In this document: piece after piece, positions 8,091 through 17,418 of the stretch
Layout: each line of letters opens with the position of its first letter
Position numbering within the stretch: position 1 is the first letter of the stretch
From: Mesorhizobium sp. NFR06
GTDB taxonomy: Bacteria; Pseudomonadota; Alphaproteobacteria; Rhizobiales; Rhizobiaceae
Direction: 5' to 3'
DNA: 64,000 nt
Assembly (NCBI RefSeq): GCF_900115245.1
Contig: NZ_FOVT01000002.1
Coordinates: forward strand, 67,005 to 131,004
Translations under genes and position numbers: made by a program
Notes under the pieces: model-generated
What the model saw: the letters and a program-made list of their open reading frames with translations, nothing else
The model's database searches: none
What the model was told of the DNA's origin: nothing

Positions 8091-8979
8091 AGCAGCCGAG
8101 CTGCCGCTTGAACTCATCGATCAGCCAGGACGCCGCCGGCTTGGGGCTGCGGTCGGTGCGGTGCATCGCGTACATCGGCGAGCGCACCTCACGGTAAGGC
8201 TCGAGATCGAGTTCGACCAACCGGCCGCAGGCAAGGTCTTCGGCGATCAGCCAGCGCGGCAGGCCGCCCCAGCCGAGGCCTTCTCGCATCAGCGCGTGCT
8301 TGGTGCGTACATCCGTCAATCGCCAGGTGCGGTAGGCAAAGACGCCATAGTCGCGACCGCGCGTCCGCTCCGACTGGTCGGAGACGACGAGCTGGATATG
8401 CTCGCGCAGATCCTCGACCGCGACCGGCTTCGGCAGTTTCGCCAGCGGATGGTCGGGCGCGGCCGCCGGCACCATCGAGGTGAAGCCGATGTGTAGCAGA
8501 TTGACCTCGGCATCGCCTTGCAGGCCGCCAAAGCCGAGATCCGCTTGGCCGTTGACCACCTGGTCGACGATCAGGCCGAGCGAGCCGATATAGAGCCGCA
8601 GCATGACCGCCGGGAACTGGGCCTCGAACGCCTTGAGCACGCGCACCAATGCCGGTGAAGGCAGCGCCACGTCGACCGACACCGCCACTTCCGCCTCCAG
8701 CCCTTGCCGGTAGCCGTCGGCGCGCGAGCGGATGCGCTGCAGGACGCCGATCATGCGCCGCGCGTCTTCCAGCATCGCCTTGCCGACATCGGTCAGCTGC
8801 GGCTCGCGCACACCTTCGCGCTCGAACAGTTTCAGGCCGAGCTGCGCCTCGAGATTGGCAATGCCGTAGCTGACCACCGACTGCGCGCGGTTGAGCTTGC
8901 GTCCCGCGGCCGAGAAGCTGCCGGTATCGGCCACCGCCACCAGGGTTTGGAGCTGATCCAGGGTCGGGTTTGGCTGCAT
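8032..8979 (-). CDS. LysR family transcriptional regulator
   Basis: A 315-residue LysR-type regulator: winged helix at the N terminus (LDQLQTLVAVADTGSFSAAGRKL, QSVVSYGIANLEAQLGLKLFER) and a two-lobe effector domain (~90-300). It is divergent from the azoreductase gene at 9095, which is the usual sign of a LysR protein controlling its neighbour. A dyad lies in between at 8998-9016. The end overlaps the TetR gene. Effector not predictable; quinone or electrophile sensing would fit the neighbour. Confidence 0.88.
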   Translation of the reverse strand: MQPNPTLDQLQTLVAVADTGSFSAAGRKLNRAQSVVSYGIANLEAQLGLKLFEREGVREPQLTDVGKAMLEDARRMIGVLQRIRSRADGYRQGLEAEVAVSVDVALPSPALVRVLKAFEAQFPAVMLRLYIGSLGLIVDQVVNGQADLGFGGLQGDAEVNLLHIGFTSMVPAAAPDHPLAKLPKPVAVEDLREHIQLVVSDQSERTRGRDYGVFAYRTWRLTDVRTKHALMREGLGWGGLPRWLIAEDLACGRLVELDLEPYREVRSPMYAMHRTDRSPKPAASWLIDEFKRQLGCFNEMEPGVWTEQGPETSRR

Positions 8980-8997
8980 GGCTTCAGCATCTATTTT

Positions 8998-9016
8998 ATT
9001 GATGGATTATATCGAT
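8998..9016. promoter_or_regulatory. LysR-type binding site candidate upstream of azoR
   Basis: An imperfect inverted repeat ATTGAT-N7-ATCGAT sits in the 115-bp gap between divergent lysR-type and azoR genes, 19 bp from the regulator start. It fits the T-N11-A style of LysR boxes. Confidence 0.4.
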
Positions 9017-9094
9017 GTTATACCAGTTTTTTCGATTGGCTGGCAATCCCACATTGGCGGGGAAAGTTCACTCCAACCCCAAGGGGACACCGCC

Positions 9095-9739
9095 ATGTCT
9101 ATTCTGCTTGTTACGTCCAGCCCGCGCGGCGCTGCTTCGCATTCAACGCGCGTCGCCACCGATCTTGCCGAAAAGCTGGTTGCCGCCGATCCGTCCAACA
9201 CGCTTGTCGTGCGCGACCTGGTCGCCAATCCGCTGCCGCATATCGACCCTGATTACGCCACCGGCATCTACACGCCGGCCGAGGCCCGCACGCCGCGCCA
9301 GGCCGAAGTCGTCGGCGTTTCCGACGACGTGCTCGACGAGCTCTTCGCCGCCGACACGGTGATCCTCGCCACCGGCTTCATCAACTTCAACATCTCCTCG
9401 ACGTTGAAGTCCTGGGTCGACCATGTCGCCCGCTCGGGCAAGAGCTTTGCCTATGGCGAAGGCGGCCCGAAGGGTCTCGTCACCGGCAAGAAGGTCTATG
9501 TCGTGCTCGCCTCCGGCGGCATCTATTCCGAGGGTGCGGCAGTGCAGATGGATCATGCCGTTCCCTATCTGCGCAGCGTGCTTGGGTTCCTCGGCATGAC
9601 CGACGTCGAAGTCATCCGCGTCGAAGGCGTTGGTATGGGCGCCGATGCCGTCACGGCAGCGCTTGCCAAGGCCACCGCCAAGGTCGATGCCATCGCTGCC
9701 GCGAGTGCAAATGCCGACCAGGTCGCCGTCGCCGCGTAG
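9095..9739 (+). CDS. azoR: FMN-dependent NADH:quinone oxidoreductase / azoreductase (AzoR)
   Basis: The 214-residue flavodoxin-like protein begins SILLVTSSPRGAASHSTRVA, the FMN phosphate-binding region of AzoR, and has FINFNISSTLKSWVDHVARSGKSFAYGEGGPKGL, the family core with the GxxGL loop. AzoR enzymes reduce quinones and azo dyes with NADH as an obligate two-electron step, lowering oxidative stress. The start at 9095 is preceded by AAGGGGAC; an in-frame extension to 8978 lacks homology. Divergent from a LysR gene, which probably controls it. Cytoplasmic. Confidence 0.92.
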   Translation: MSILLVTSSPRGAASHSTRVATDLAEKLVAADPSNTLVVRDLVANPLPHIDPDYATGIYTPAEARTPRQAEVVGVSDDVLDELFAADTVILATGFINFNISSTLKSWVDHVARSGKSFAYGEGGPKGLVTGKKVYVVLASGGIYSEGAAVQMDHAVPYLRSVLGFLGMTDVEVIRVEGVGMGADAVTAALAKATAKVDAIAAASANADQVAVAA

Positions 9740-9764
9740 TCAGGCCGGGTCATCAGGATGAAAA

Positions 9765-9794
9765 GGCAGGTGCCGACCAGCGCCTGCCTTTTTT
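9765..9794 (+). terminator. Terminator of azoR
   Basis: GGCAGG (9765-9770) pairs with CCTGCC (9783-9788), followed by six T, 26 bases after the azoR stop. Confidence 0.7.
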
Positions 9795-9795
9795 C

Positions 9796-10023
9796 ATGTC
9801 ATCAAGCGGTGCGATCTGGAACGACCATTTCTTCCCGCTGGTGCTGACCACCTCCGACGATTTGAAGACACTGCCGCAGGGGCTGACCGTGTTCGTCGGC
9901 GAATTCACCGCCGACGGGAGTGTTGTTCGCCGGGCTGACTCTGGCGGCGCTGCCGGCTACCTTGCTCTGCATTGCGTTGTCGAAGCAGTTCATTTCCGCC
10001 ATTACCCAGGGGCGGTCAAATAG
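9796..10023 (+). pseudogene. 3' remnant of a MalG-type sugar ABC transporter permease gene
   Basis: The last ~75 codons of a carbohydrate ABC permease are recognisable. Frame 1 gives WNDHFFPLVLTTSDDLKTLP and QGLTVFVGEFTAD, then the sequence continues in frame 2 as LFAGLTLAALPATLL and LCIALSKQFISAITQG, then returns to frame 1 for the usual end GAVK and a stop at 10021-10023. Two indels are therefore needed, near 9918 and near 10012 (one G short in the run at 10010-10014). The rest of the gene, and any partner permease or binding protein, is absent here. A translated frame through the middle part runs on into the next gene. Confidence 0.75.
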
Positions 10024-10060
10024 GGCGCGGTCAAACAGCGAAAGATCAGGGCATCACAAC

Positions 10061-10993
10061 GTGGCAAACCGGAACAAGATCATCATCACCTGCGCGGTCA
10101 CAGGCTCGATCCACACGCCGTCGATGTCGCCGCATCTGCCGGTAACGGCCGAGCAGATCGCGACCGCGGCCATCGAGGCGGCCGAGGCGGGCGCTGCGAT
10201 CGTCCATCTTCACGCCCGCGATCCGCTCGACGGACGCCCCGACCAATCGACCGAGGCATTCGCCCATTTCCTCCAGGTCATCAAGCAGCGCTCCAACTGC
10301 GTCGTCAACATCACCACCGGGGGTGCCGCGACGATGAGCGTGGAGGAACGCGTCAAGCCGGCGAAGGTGTTCGCGCCCGAGGTCGCGTCGCTCAACATGG
10401 GCTCGATGAATTTCGCGCTGTTCCCGATGCTGGAGCGATTCAAGACCTTCGAGCACGATTGGGAGCGGCCTTATCTCGAGAGCTCGCGCGACCGGATCTT
10501 CCGCAACACCTTTGGCGACATCGAGCACATATTGCGGACCTGCGCCGACAACGGCACGCGCTTCGAGATCGAATGCTACGACATCGGCCATCTCTACACG
10601 CTGGCGCATTTCGTCGACCGTGGCCTGGTCAAGGCGCCGTTCTTCGTCCAGAGCGTGTTCGGCATCCTCGGCGGCATCGGCACGCATCCGGAGGACGTCG
10701 CCCATATGAAGCGCACCGCCGACCGCCTGTTCGGCAACGACTACCACTGGTCGGTGCTGGGCGCCGGCCGCCACCAATTGCCGATCGCCACCCAGGCGAT
10801 CGCGCTGGGCGGCAATGTGCGGGTCGGCCTGGAGGACTCGCTGTGGATCGGCAAGGGCAGGCTCGCCCGCTCCAGCGCCGAACAGGTGACCAAGGTGCGC
10901 CAGATCATCGAAGGCCTCGGCGCCTCGATCGCCACGCCCGACGAGGCGCGCCAGATCCTGCAGCTCAAGGGCGGCGACAAGGTCGCCTTCTGA
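10061..10993 (+). CDS. Beta-keto acid cleavage enzyme (BKACE, DUF849; 3-keto-5-aminohexanoate cleavage-like)
   Basis: A 310-residue TIM-barrel enzyme. Signature pieces are ITCAVTGSIHTPSMSPHLPVT at the start, the zinc ligands in VHLHARDP, NITTGGAATMSVEERV, and GNVRVGLEDSLW near the end. The family condenses a beta-keto acid with acetyl-CoA to give acetoacetate and a new CoA ester; the exact substrate varies widely. I chose the GTG at 10061, which begins the barrel strand; the open frame extends left to 9920 through the permease scar, so a TTG start there would add a hydrophobic helix. No partner genes of a lysine fermentation pathway are nearby. Confidence 0.85.
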   Translation: MANRNKIIITCAVTGSIHTPSMSPHLPVTAEQIATAAIEAAEAGAAIVHLHARDPLDGRPDQSTEAFAHFLQVIKQRSNCVVNITTGGAATMSVEERVKPAKVFAPEVASLNMGSMNFALFPMLERFKTFEHDWERPYLESSRDRIFRNTFGDIEHILRTCADNGTRFEIECYDIGHLYTLAHFVDRGLVKAPFFVQSVFGILGGIGTHPEDVAHMKRTADRLFGNDYHWSVLGAGRHQLPIATQAIALGGNVRVGLEDSLWIGKGRLARSSAEQVTKVRQIIEGLGASIATPDEARQILQLKGGDKVAF

Positions 10994-11044
10994 TCGGGGC
11001 AAGAAATCTAGCGATTGGAAGCCTGATTGCTGCGATTTCAGCAG

Positions 11045-11338
11045 CTAGCCGAACATCCTCTCGCCCTGCTCGTCGACAAGCTGGATGCCCTTCTTGATCG
11101 AGATGTCGATGGCGTCATCCAGCCCGGCGAAACGGTCGGCGCGGATGAAGCGATGCTCCTTCATCACGCCGTCCACTTCCTTCGAGACGATACCGCAGGT
11201 CTGGTACTGGCCCTCGGCCTTGTAGGGCGTCGCGCTGATCAGGAACCCCTTGTGCTCGACCTGCTTTGCCGGCTTGGCAGTGCCGGTCTCCGTTGCCTCA
11301 CCACCGCCACCGCCAAAAAGCCGTTTGAGAAAAGACAT
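11045..11338 (-). CDS. HlyU family protein
   Basis: A 97-residue protein with a glycine-rich start (FLKRLFGGGGG) followed by the HlyU domain: EHKGFLISATPYKAEGQYQT, CGIVSKEVDGVMKEHRFIRA and ISIKKGIQLVDEQGERMF. Rhizobial members are small and of unknown target; the name comes from a Vibrio hemolysin regulator. No DNA-binding motif is obvious. It is a single gene with its own start ATG at 11338. Confidence 0.8.
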   Translation of the reverse strand: MSFLKRLFGGGGGEATETGTAKPAKQVEHKGFLISATPYKAEGQYQTCGIVSKEVDGVMKEHRFIRADRFAGLDDAIDISIKKGIQLVDEQGERMFG

Positions 11339-11390
11339 TTTTCAAAACTCCATCTCACTGGGAAGGCCGCGGAATCGCGGCGTCCCACGT

Positions 11391-12032
11391 TCACTGAGGC
11401 TTTGTCTCAGCATGCTCGAATGCGCCGCCGTGTTCCAGTCCCTTGACAAAAACGCCGACCAGAAGCTCGACCTGACGCCAGATCTCTTCGGCCTGCCGGC
11501 TGTCCGAATTCGCAACATAACCGCTGGTCACGATGCCGTGCACGCTTGACCATAAGGTCCGGGCCGCAAGCGCGCGGCGCTCGTCATCGAGGTCGAAATC
11601 TCCCGCCTTGAGCACGCCGGCGACGATGCCGAACAGTTCGTCGAGCAACGCGTCGTAGGCGTCGGGACCGGGCCGCGTCGCGCGGCGGCGGTTGAAGGCA
11701 AGCACCGCTGGCCAGCTGCCGGGATGCGCCTCGACGAAGCGCACATAGGCGGCAGCCATCGCCAGGATGCGGTGCCGGACATCGGTCACCCCCTGCCTTT
11801 CGAGATCGGCCATGGCCGCTATGCCTGCCGCGCCCAAGCGGTCGAGCAGCCGCATATTGACGGCGCGATGCACCTCGTCGAGATCGGCAAACAGATTGTA
11901 GACGGATCCGACCGAAATGCCGGCTTGCTCGGCGATGGTCCGCGCTTTCAGATTGGCAGCACCGCCCTCGTTGAGAAGCGCCTCGGCGATGGCGAGCACC
12001 TTCTCGCTCATTTCTTCCTTGTCCAGCGCCAT
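11391..12032 (-). CDS. TetR/AcrR family regulator of the PspA/YiaA operon
   Basis: The 213-residue protein has the TetR DNA-binding domain (LAIAEALLNEGGAANLKARTIA, AGISVGSVYNLFADLDEVH) and a C-terminal WHG-type domain (AARTLWSSVHGIVTSGYV). The ATG at 12032 has AGGAAACAGC upstream and starts just before the helix-turn-helix; the frame extends to 12188 but runs through operator sequence. It is divergent from the PspA-family gene at 12206, with two perfect dyads between, so it very likely represses that operon and itself. Confidence 0.88.
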   Translation of the reverse strand: MALDKEEMSEKVLAIAEALLNEGGAANLKARTIAEQAGISVGSVYNLFADLDEVHRAVNMRLLDRLGAAGIAAMADLERQGVTDVRHRILAMAAAYVRFVEAHPGSWPAVLAFNRRRATRPGPDAYDALLDELFGIVAGVLKAGDFDLDDERRALAARTLWSSVHGIVTSGYVANSDSRQAEEIWRQVELLVGVFVKGLEHGGAFEHAETKPQ

Positions 12033-12125
12033 GCTGTTTCCTGTCTTGTGAGCGGTACCGGGGCGCCCGACCCGGACTCCATTCCATTTGTTTGCGTTTA
12101 CCATGTCCGGCACCCCATGAACAGC

Positions 12126-12187
12126 GTTCAAAATAGTTCTTGAACAATGTTCATTTCCTGTTATGTTGACTTCGTGAACATTGTTCA
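12126..12187. promoter_or_regulatory. Operator cluster between TetR and PspA genes
   Basis: Two perfect dyads, TGAACAATGTTCA (12141-12153) and TGAACATTGTTCA (12175-12187), have centres 34 bp apart. A third inverted repeat, GTTCAA-N8-TTGAAC (12126-12145), overlaps the first. They lie in the divergent promoter region and are the obvious TetR targets. Confidence 0.75.
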
Positions 12188-12205
12188 TACAACAGGGAGA
12201 AGACC

Positions 12206-12883
12206 ATGCTTAGCCTGATCAAGACATTGCTGGATGGCGCCAGCGCACGGGCCGAAGACAATCTGAAGGATCGTTTCGCGATAGACCTTCTGGCCCAGCG
12301 CATCCGCGACGCGGAGGCGGGCCTCGCCGCGGCGAAGCAGACGCTCGCTGCGCTGATCGTGCGCCAGCGTGCCGAGCAGACCAGCCTCGACCAGCTCGAC
12401 CGCCGCATCGCCGACCTGGAAACTCGCACGCTCAGTGCGCTTTCCGCCAACAACCAGGCGCTTGCCGAGGGCGGCGCATCCGCAATCGCCGAACTCGAGA
12501 ACGAGCGCGAGGTCCGCCGCGCCACGGTCAAGAGCCTCGGCGAGAAGACCTTGCGGATGCGCCTGTCCGTCGAACAGGCGCATCGCCGCATCATCGATCT
12601 CAACCAGGGCATGATTTCCGCCAGGGCAATCGATGCCGAACGCCAGGCACAGGCGCGTCTCAACCGTTCGATCGGCCGCACCGCAAGCCTCAACGAAGCC
12701 GAGGAACTGCTCGCCCGCATCAAGGAGAGCAGCGATCCGTTCGAGGAGGCCGGCATCCTCGACGAAATCGACGGCGAATTGCGCCACGAGGCGATCCGCG
12801 AGCGCCTCGCCGAAGCAGGCCACGGACCGGCCACCAAAGTGCGCGCCGAGCACGTCCTGGCGCGCCTGAAGTCCCTGAACTGA
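12206..12883 (+). CDS. pspA: PspA/IM30 family membrane-stress protein
   Basis: The 225-residue protein is almost wholly alpha-helical with heptad-like runs and few prolines, as in PspA/IM30/Vipp1: MLSLIKTLLDGASARAEDNL start, then long coiled coils (about 25-165). PspA proteins bind stressed inner membrane and assemble into ESCRT-III-like polymers. Here the gene is followed after 44 bp by a YiaA-type membrane protein and preceded by a divergent TetR gene, not by a sigma-54 activator PspF. The control is therefore repressor based. Family assignment is by architecture and start motif. Confidence 0.82.
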   Translation: MLSLIKTLLDGASARAEDNLKDRFAIDLLAQRIRDAEAGLAAAKQTLAALIVRQRAEQTSLDQLDRRIADLETRTLSALSANNQALAEGGASAIAELENEREVRRATVKSLGEKTLRMRLSVEQAHRRIIDLNQGMISARAIDAERQAQARLNRSIGRTASLNEAEELLARIKESSDPFEEAGILDEIDGELRHEAIRERLAEAGHGPATKVRAEHVLARLKSLN

Positions 12884-12927
12884 ACCCGCAATTTTCCCGA
12901 AACAGATCAAATCCAGGGAGCAATACG

Positions 12928-13188
12928 ATGAACGGCAATCAGACCTACATCCTGTTCAACACCGTGTCCGTGGGCGCCGCCTACTTCATGCTGGCCCTGT
13001 CGTTGTGGCTCGCGCCGGTCGACCTCTCGACCAAGGGCTACTGGGCCATGGGCGTCCTCCTGCTCACCGGCAGCCTGGTCAACCTCGTCAAGTACCGCAC
13101 CGACGAGCGGATCGCGGCCGAGACCACCGCCAAGATCGAGAAGGCCCGCAATGAGAAGCTGATCAGCGAATATGTCGGCAAGGATTGA
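12928..13188 (+). CDS. YiaA/YiaB-type two-helix inner membrane protein
   Basis: An 86-residue protein with two hydrophobic helices (about 7-30 and 38-55: AAYFMLALSLWLA and YWAMGVLLLTGSLVNLVK) and a charged cytoplasmic tail, matching the YiaAB two-helix domain. It follows the PspA gene in the same direction with CAGGGAGC upstream, so both probably form one operon under the TetR repressor. It may serve as the membrane partner of the PspA protein; that is inference. Confidence 0.82.
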   Translation: MNGNQTYILFNTVSVGAAYFMLALSLWLAPVDLSTKGYWAMGVLLLTGSLVNLVKYRTDERIAAETTAKIEKARNEKLISEYVGKD

Positions 13189-13220
13189 TCCCTGCCCTTT
13201 GCCGATCGCCGACGAAATGC

Positions 13221-13249
13221 AAAAAGCCCGGAGTGATCCGGGCTTTTTT
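13221..13249. terminator. Bidirectional terminator between YiaA-type and PadR genes
   Basis: A perfect inverted repeat AAAAAGCCCGGA-GTGA-TCCGGGCTTTTT with T-runs on both strands serves the convergent YiaA-type and PadR genes. Confidence 0.85.
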
Positions 13250-13269
13250 GGTTTCGATATGGAAATGCC

Positions 13270-13929
13270 TTAGCGACGCGCCAGCGCCTCGATCGCCTCG
13301 GCGGCGTCTTCCAGGATGCTGATCGCCTCGGCCTGCTTGTCTTCCGGCGCGTCGGCGATGTCGCCGAGCGCGGCACGGAGCCGGTGGCGCAGCGCGCGCA
13401 ACTGGTCGCGCTTTTCCGAGCGGCCACGGCGCCAGCCGCCCTCGTCCTTGTCATCGCCCCAGCCGAACCATTCGCGCGCCGCGGCCATCTTGCGGCCGAA
13501 ACGCTCGAGATGGTCGAGCACGCTGTCGATCATCTCGCGGTTCTCCTCCAGATGCGCCTTGCCGGCCTCGGTGATCGAAAACACCTTCTTGTTTCCTTCG
13601 CTCGAGGACACCGCATAGCCCGCCTCCTCCAGGAAGGTCAGCGTCGGATAGACCACGCCCGGGCTCGGGCTGTAGACGCCGCTGGTGCGCTCTTCCAGCG
13701 CCTTGATGATGTCGTAGCCGTGGCGCGGCGCGTCGGCCAGAAGCGACAGCGTGATCAGCTTGAGATCGCCGTCGGCTAGCATGCGCCCGGCGCGGAACAT
13801 GTCGCCCGGGCCGCCGCGTCCGCCGCCCCTGCCGCCATGGCCGAATGGACCGAAGCCGCCACCGCGGCCGCCGAATTTGCCGGCCATGTGCATGAACATG
13901 CGCTCGCCGAAATGGTTGTGTCTGTGCAT
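13270..13929 (-). CDS. PadR family transcriptional regulator with Gly/His-rich N-terminal tail
   Basis: The 219-residue protein has a PadR winged helix at about residues 52-125: GDLKLITLSLLADAPRHGYDI, SPGVVYPTLTFLEEAGYA, KKVFSITEAGKAHLEENR. The C-terminal helical part is the dimerisation region. The first ~45 residues are a His- and Gly-rich tail (HRHNHFGERMFMH, then GGRGGG repeats), unusual in length, and might bind metal. AAGGAGCAAACC precedes the ATG. Tandem ATATATCTT-type palindromes upstream point to autoregulation. No divergent target gene is visible. Confidence 0.87.
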   Translation of the reverse strand: MHRHNHFGERMFMHMAGKFGGRGGGFGPFGHGGRGGGRGGPGDMFRAGRMLADGDLKLITLSLLADAPRHGYDIIKALEERTSGVYSPSPGVVYPTLTFLEEAGYAVSSSEGNKKVFSITEAGKAHLEENREMIDSVLDHLERFGRKMAAAREWFGWGDDKDEGGWRRGRSEKRDQLRALRHRLRAALGDIADAPEDKQAEAISILEDAAEAIEALARR

Positions 13930-13945
13930 GGTTTGCTCCTTGAGC

Positions 13946-14013
13946 TATATCTTACGATATATCTTAGGTAAGGCGTACAGCTTGAGGATTCAAGATATAT
14001 CTTAAGATGTATC
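13946..14013. promoter_or_regulatory. PadR operator-like palindromes
   Basis: TATATC-TTAC-GATATA (13946-13961), AAGATATATCTT (13992-14003) and GATATATCTTAAGATGTATC (13994-14013) lie just upstream of the PadR gene. The repeated ATATCTT/AAGATAT half-site suggests cooperative binding by the PadR dimer. Confidence 0.6.
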
Positions 14014-14065
14014 TCACGCGGCGGAAAGACCGTTTTGCACGTCTGCGCGGCAAGGCCAAAGCCGC

Positions 14066-14446
14066 CTACCAGCGCCCCTTGCGGCGGTTCCAGGCATAGA
14101 GAAGATCCGCGAAGCGGTCATAGGCAAAGCGCGTCAGCGGAAGCGCGACCGCGTTGCCAAACAGCATTGCCAACCAACCTTCGCCCGGCGTGAGCTGCCA
14201 AACCGCAATCGCGACATCGGCGCCGACCAGCAGCCGTCCTTCGGCATCGGTCGCGTGCAGGCGCCGGCGGATATCCTCAAGCGAGGCGCCGAAGGCCGAA
14301 AGTGCCGCCGGCTCGAAATTGATGTCGCGGAATTCGACGCGGCCCGCCTTGACCGCTTCGATGAGCCGCCGCTTCTGGCGATTGATGCCGGCATCGCAGA
14401 CCGGACAGCGCGTGTTGTACCAGACGGTCAGCGGCAGCTTGGGCAT
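14066..14446 (-). CDS. DCC family thiol-disulfide oxidoreductase-like protein (DUF393)
   Basis: A 126-residue protein with the DCC-type start LTVWYNTRCPVCDAGINRQK (CPVC redox motif at ~14-17) and the later FRDINFEP and LLVGADVAIAVWQLTPGEGW pieces that define the family. The C terminus carries a weakly hydrophobic stretch (WLAMLFGNAVALPLTRF). The family resembles thioredoxin in its active site but its partner is unknown. It may form a transcript with the GYD gene upstream (33-bp gap). Confidence 0.85.
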   Translation of the reverse strand: MPKLPLTVWYNTRCPVCDAGINRQKRRLIEAVKAGRVEFRDINFEPAALSAFGASLEDIRRRLHATDAEGRLLVGADVAIAVWQLTPGEGWLAMLFGNAVALPLTRFAYDRFADLLYAWNRRKGRW

Positions 14447-14479
14447 GGCGCGACTATCAGCGCGGGCCTTTTCGACTCG

Positions 14480-14773
14480 TCACCCGAGCGAACTGATGAT
14501 CTCGCGGTAGGCGAATTCGGGGAACGCTTTCAGCGTCCGCGTTTTGACATTGCCGCCCGACGACAACATCAGCGCGAAGCGGGCGAGCACCGCATCGTCC
14601 GGCGCTTCGACGATGGCGACCATGTCGCATTCGCCCATGGTCAGATAGAATGCCTTGAACGAGCCGCCCATTTCCCCCAACAGCTTCTTGGCGGCATCGA
14701 GCCGCTTCGGCGACTCCCGCACGTTCTTGGCGCCCAGCTCGGTCCAGTTGATAAGCATGATATAGGTTGTCAT
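14480..14773 (-). CDS. GYD domain-containing protein
   Basis: A 97-residue ferredoxin-like protein: TTYIMLINWTELGAKNVRES at the start, YLTMGECDMVAIVEAPDDA in the middle and GNVKTRTLKAFPEFAYREI at the end are the GYD family hallmarks. GGGAGGTGTG lies just before the ATG at 14773. Function unknown; family members are small stand-alone cytoplasmic proteins. An upstream in-frame extension runs antisense through rpoD and is not used. Confidence 0.85.
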   Translation of the reverse strand: MTTYIMLINWTELGAKNVRESPKRLDAAKKLLGEMGGSFKAFYLTMGECDMVAIVEAPDDAVLARFALMLSSGGNVKTRTLKAFPEFAYREIISSLG

Positions 14774-14918
14774 GGCACACCTCCCTCCGGGCCACGGTGC
14801 GGGCGCCTGGCCGTTGACGGCCGGCGCCGGGCGGGCATCCGGCTTGTCGCCCACAATGCATCCGACGCCGGAATTATCCTCCTGTCGAGAGGCCCCGGCA
14901 AGGCGACGCTCGCGAATG

Positions 14919-14940
14919 AAAAAGGGCGCCCGAGGCGCCC
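14919..14940 (-). terminator. Terminator of rpoD
   Basis: On the minus strand GGGCGCC-TCG-GGCGCCC is followed by a run of five T. It lies 27 bp downstream of the rpoD stop. Confidence 0.85.
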
Positions 14941-14967
14941 TTTCGATTTGCTTGTCTGATTTCCGGA

Positions 14968-16995
<2,028 letters not shown>

Positions 16996-17120
16996 TCTTT
17001 GTCGTCTCCAAGCGGCCCAATATCGAGGCCGCGTAAACTGCCGGACCGGTCATGCCGGGATGCGCTCGCACCGGAACGCTTTTTACCGGCCCGGTAACCG
17101 CATCATCTCTTTGTTCGGTG

Positions 17121-17167
17121 CGTGTCGTTGCCCCAAAACCTGTTTCCACTCTTGGGCGACATGCATT
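17121..17167. repeat. Intergenic repeat module B (inverted copy)
   Basis: GTGTCGTTGCCCCAAAACC ... CTTGGGCGACATGCAT is the reverse-strand form of module B seen at 1613-1660. It lies in the dnaG-rpoD spacer near the rpoD start. Confidence 0.65.
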
Positions 17168-17300
17168 AAGTCCAGATTAACCCTGTATCTGGAGCGGGCA
17201 CTTTGCCTGTCCAGCGTCACCAGTACCTCACATCGCTCGAATTTCCCGCCGACGCCGGGGCACGGTTAACGTTTCGAATCGTCCTGATTCCGCCAATCTG

Positions 17301-17380
17301 CCAGAAGGTCAAGCGCCTCTGGCATGATTCGCATGAAAAAAGCGAATCAATTACCCGACTTAGGGGCGTCGATTCGACGC
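17301..17380. other. Three hairpins in a row in the dnaG-rpoD spacer
   Basis: Within the 423-bp spacer, GCCAGA/TCTGGC (17301-17324), TGATTCGC/GCGAATCA (17326-17349, A/T-rich loop) and the palindrome GCGTCGATTCGACGC (17366-17380) follow one another. In the direction of transcription they come 39-118 bases after the dnaG stop. None has a classical T-run after it. They may slow polymerase, protect or process the dnaG 3' end, or shield rpoD expression from dnaG. No gene is seen in the spacer. Confidence 0.5.
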
Positions 17381-17418
17381 GCCGCACGTTTCCACTTCAT
17401 TTCCGGGCCAGTTCCGAC

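Noticed and set aside
16996..17418. tRNA or rRNA gene in the dnaG-rpoD spacer or other gaps
   Set aside because: No cloverleaf with the conserved T-arm GTTCRANNC was recognised in this gap, nor elsewhere in the window by eye.
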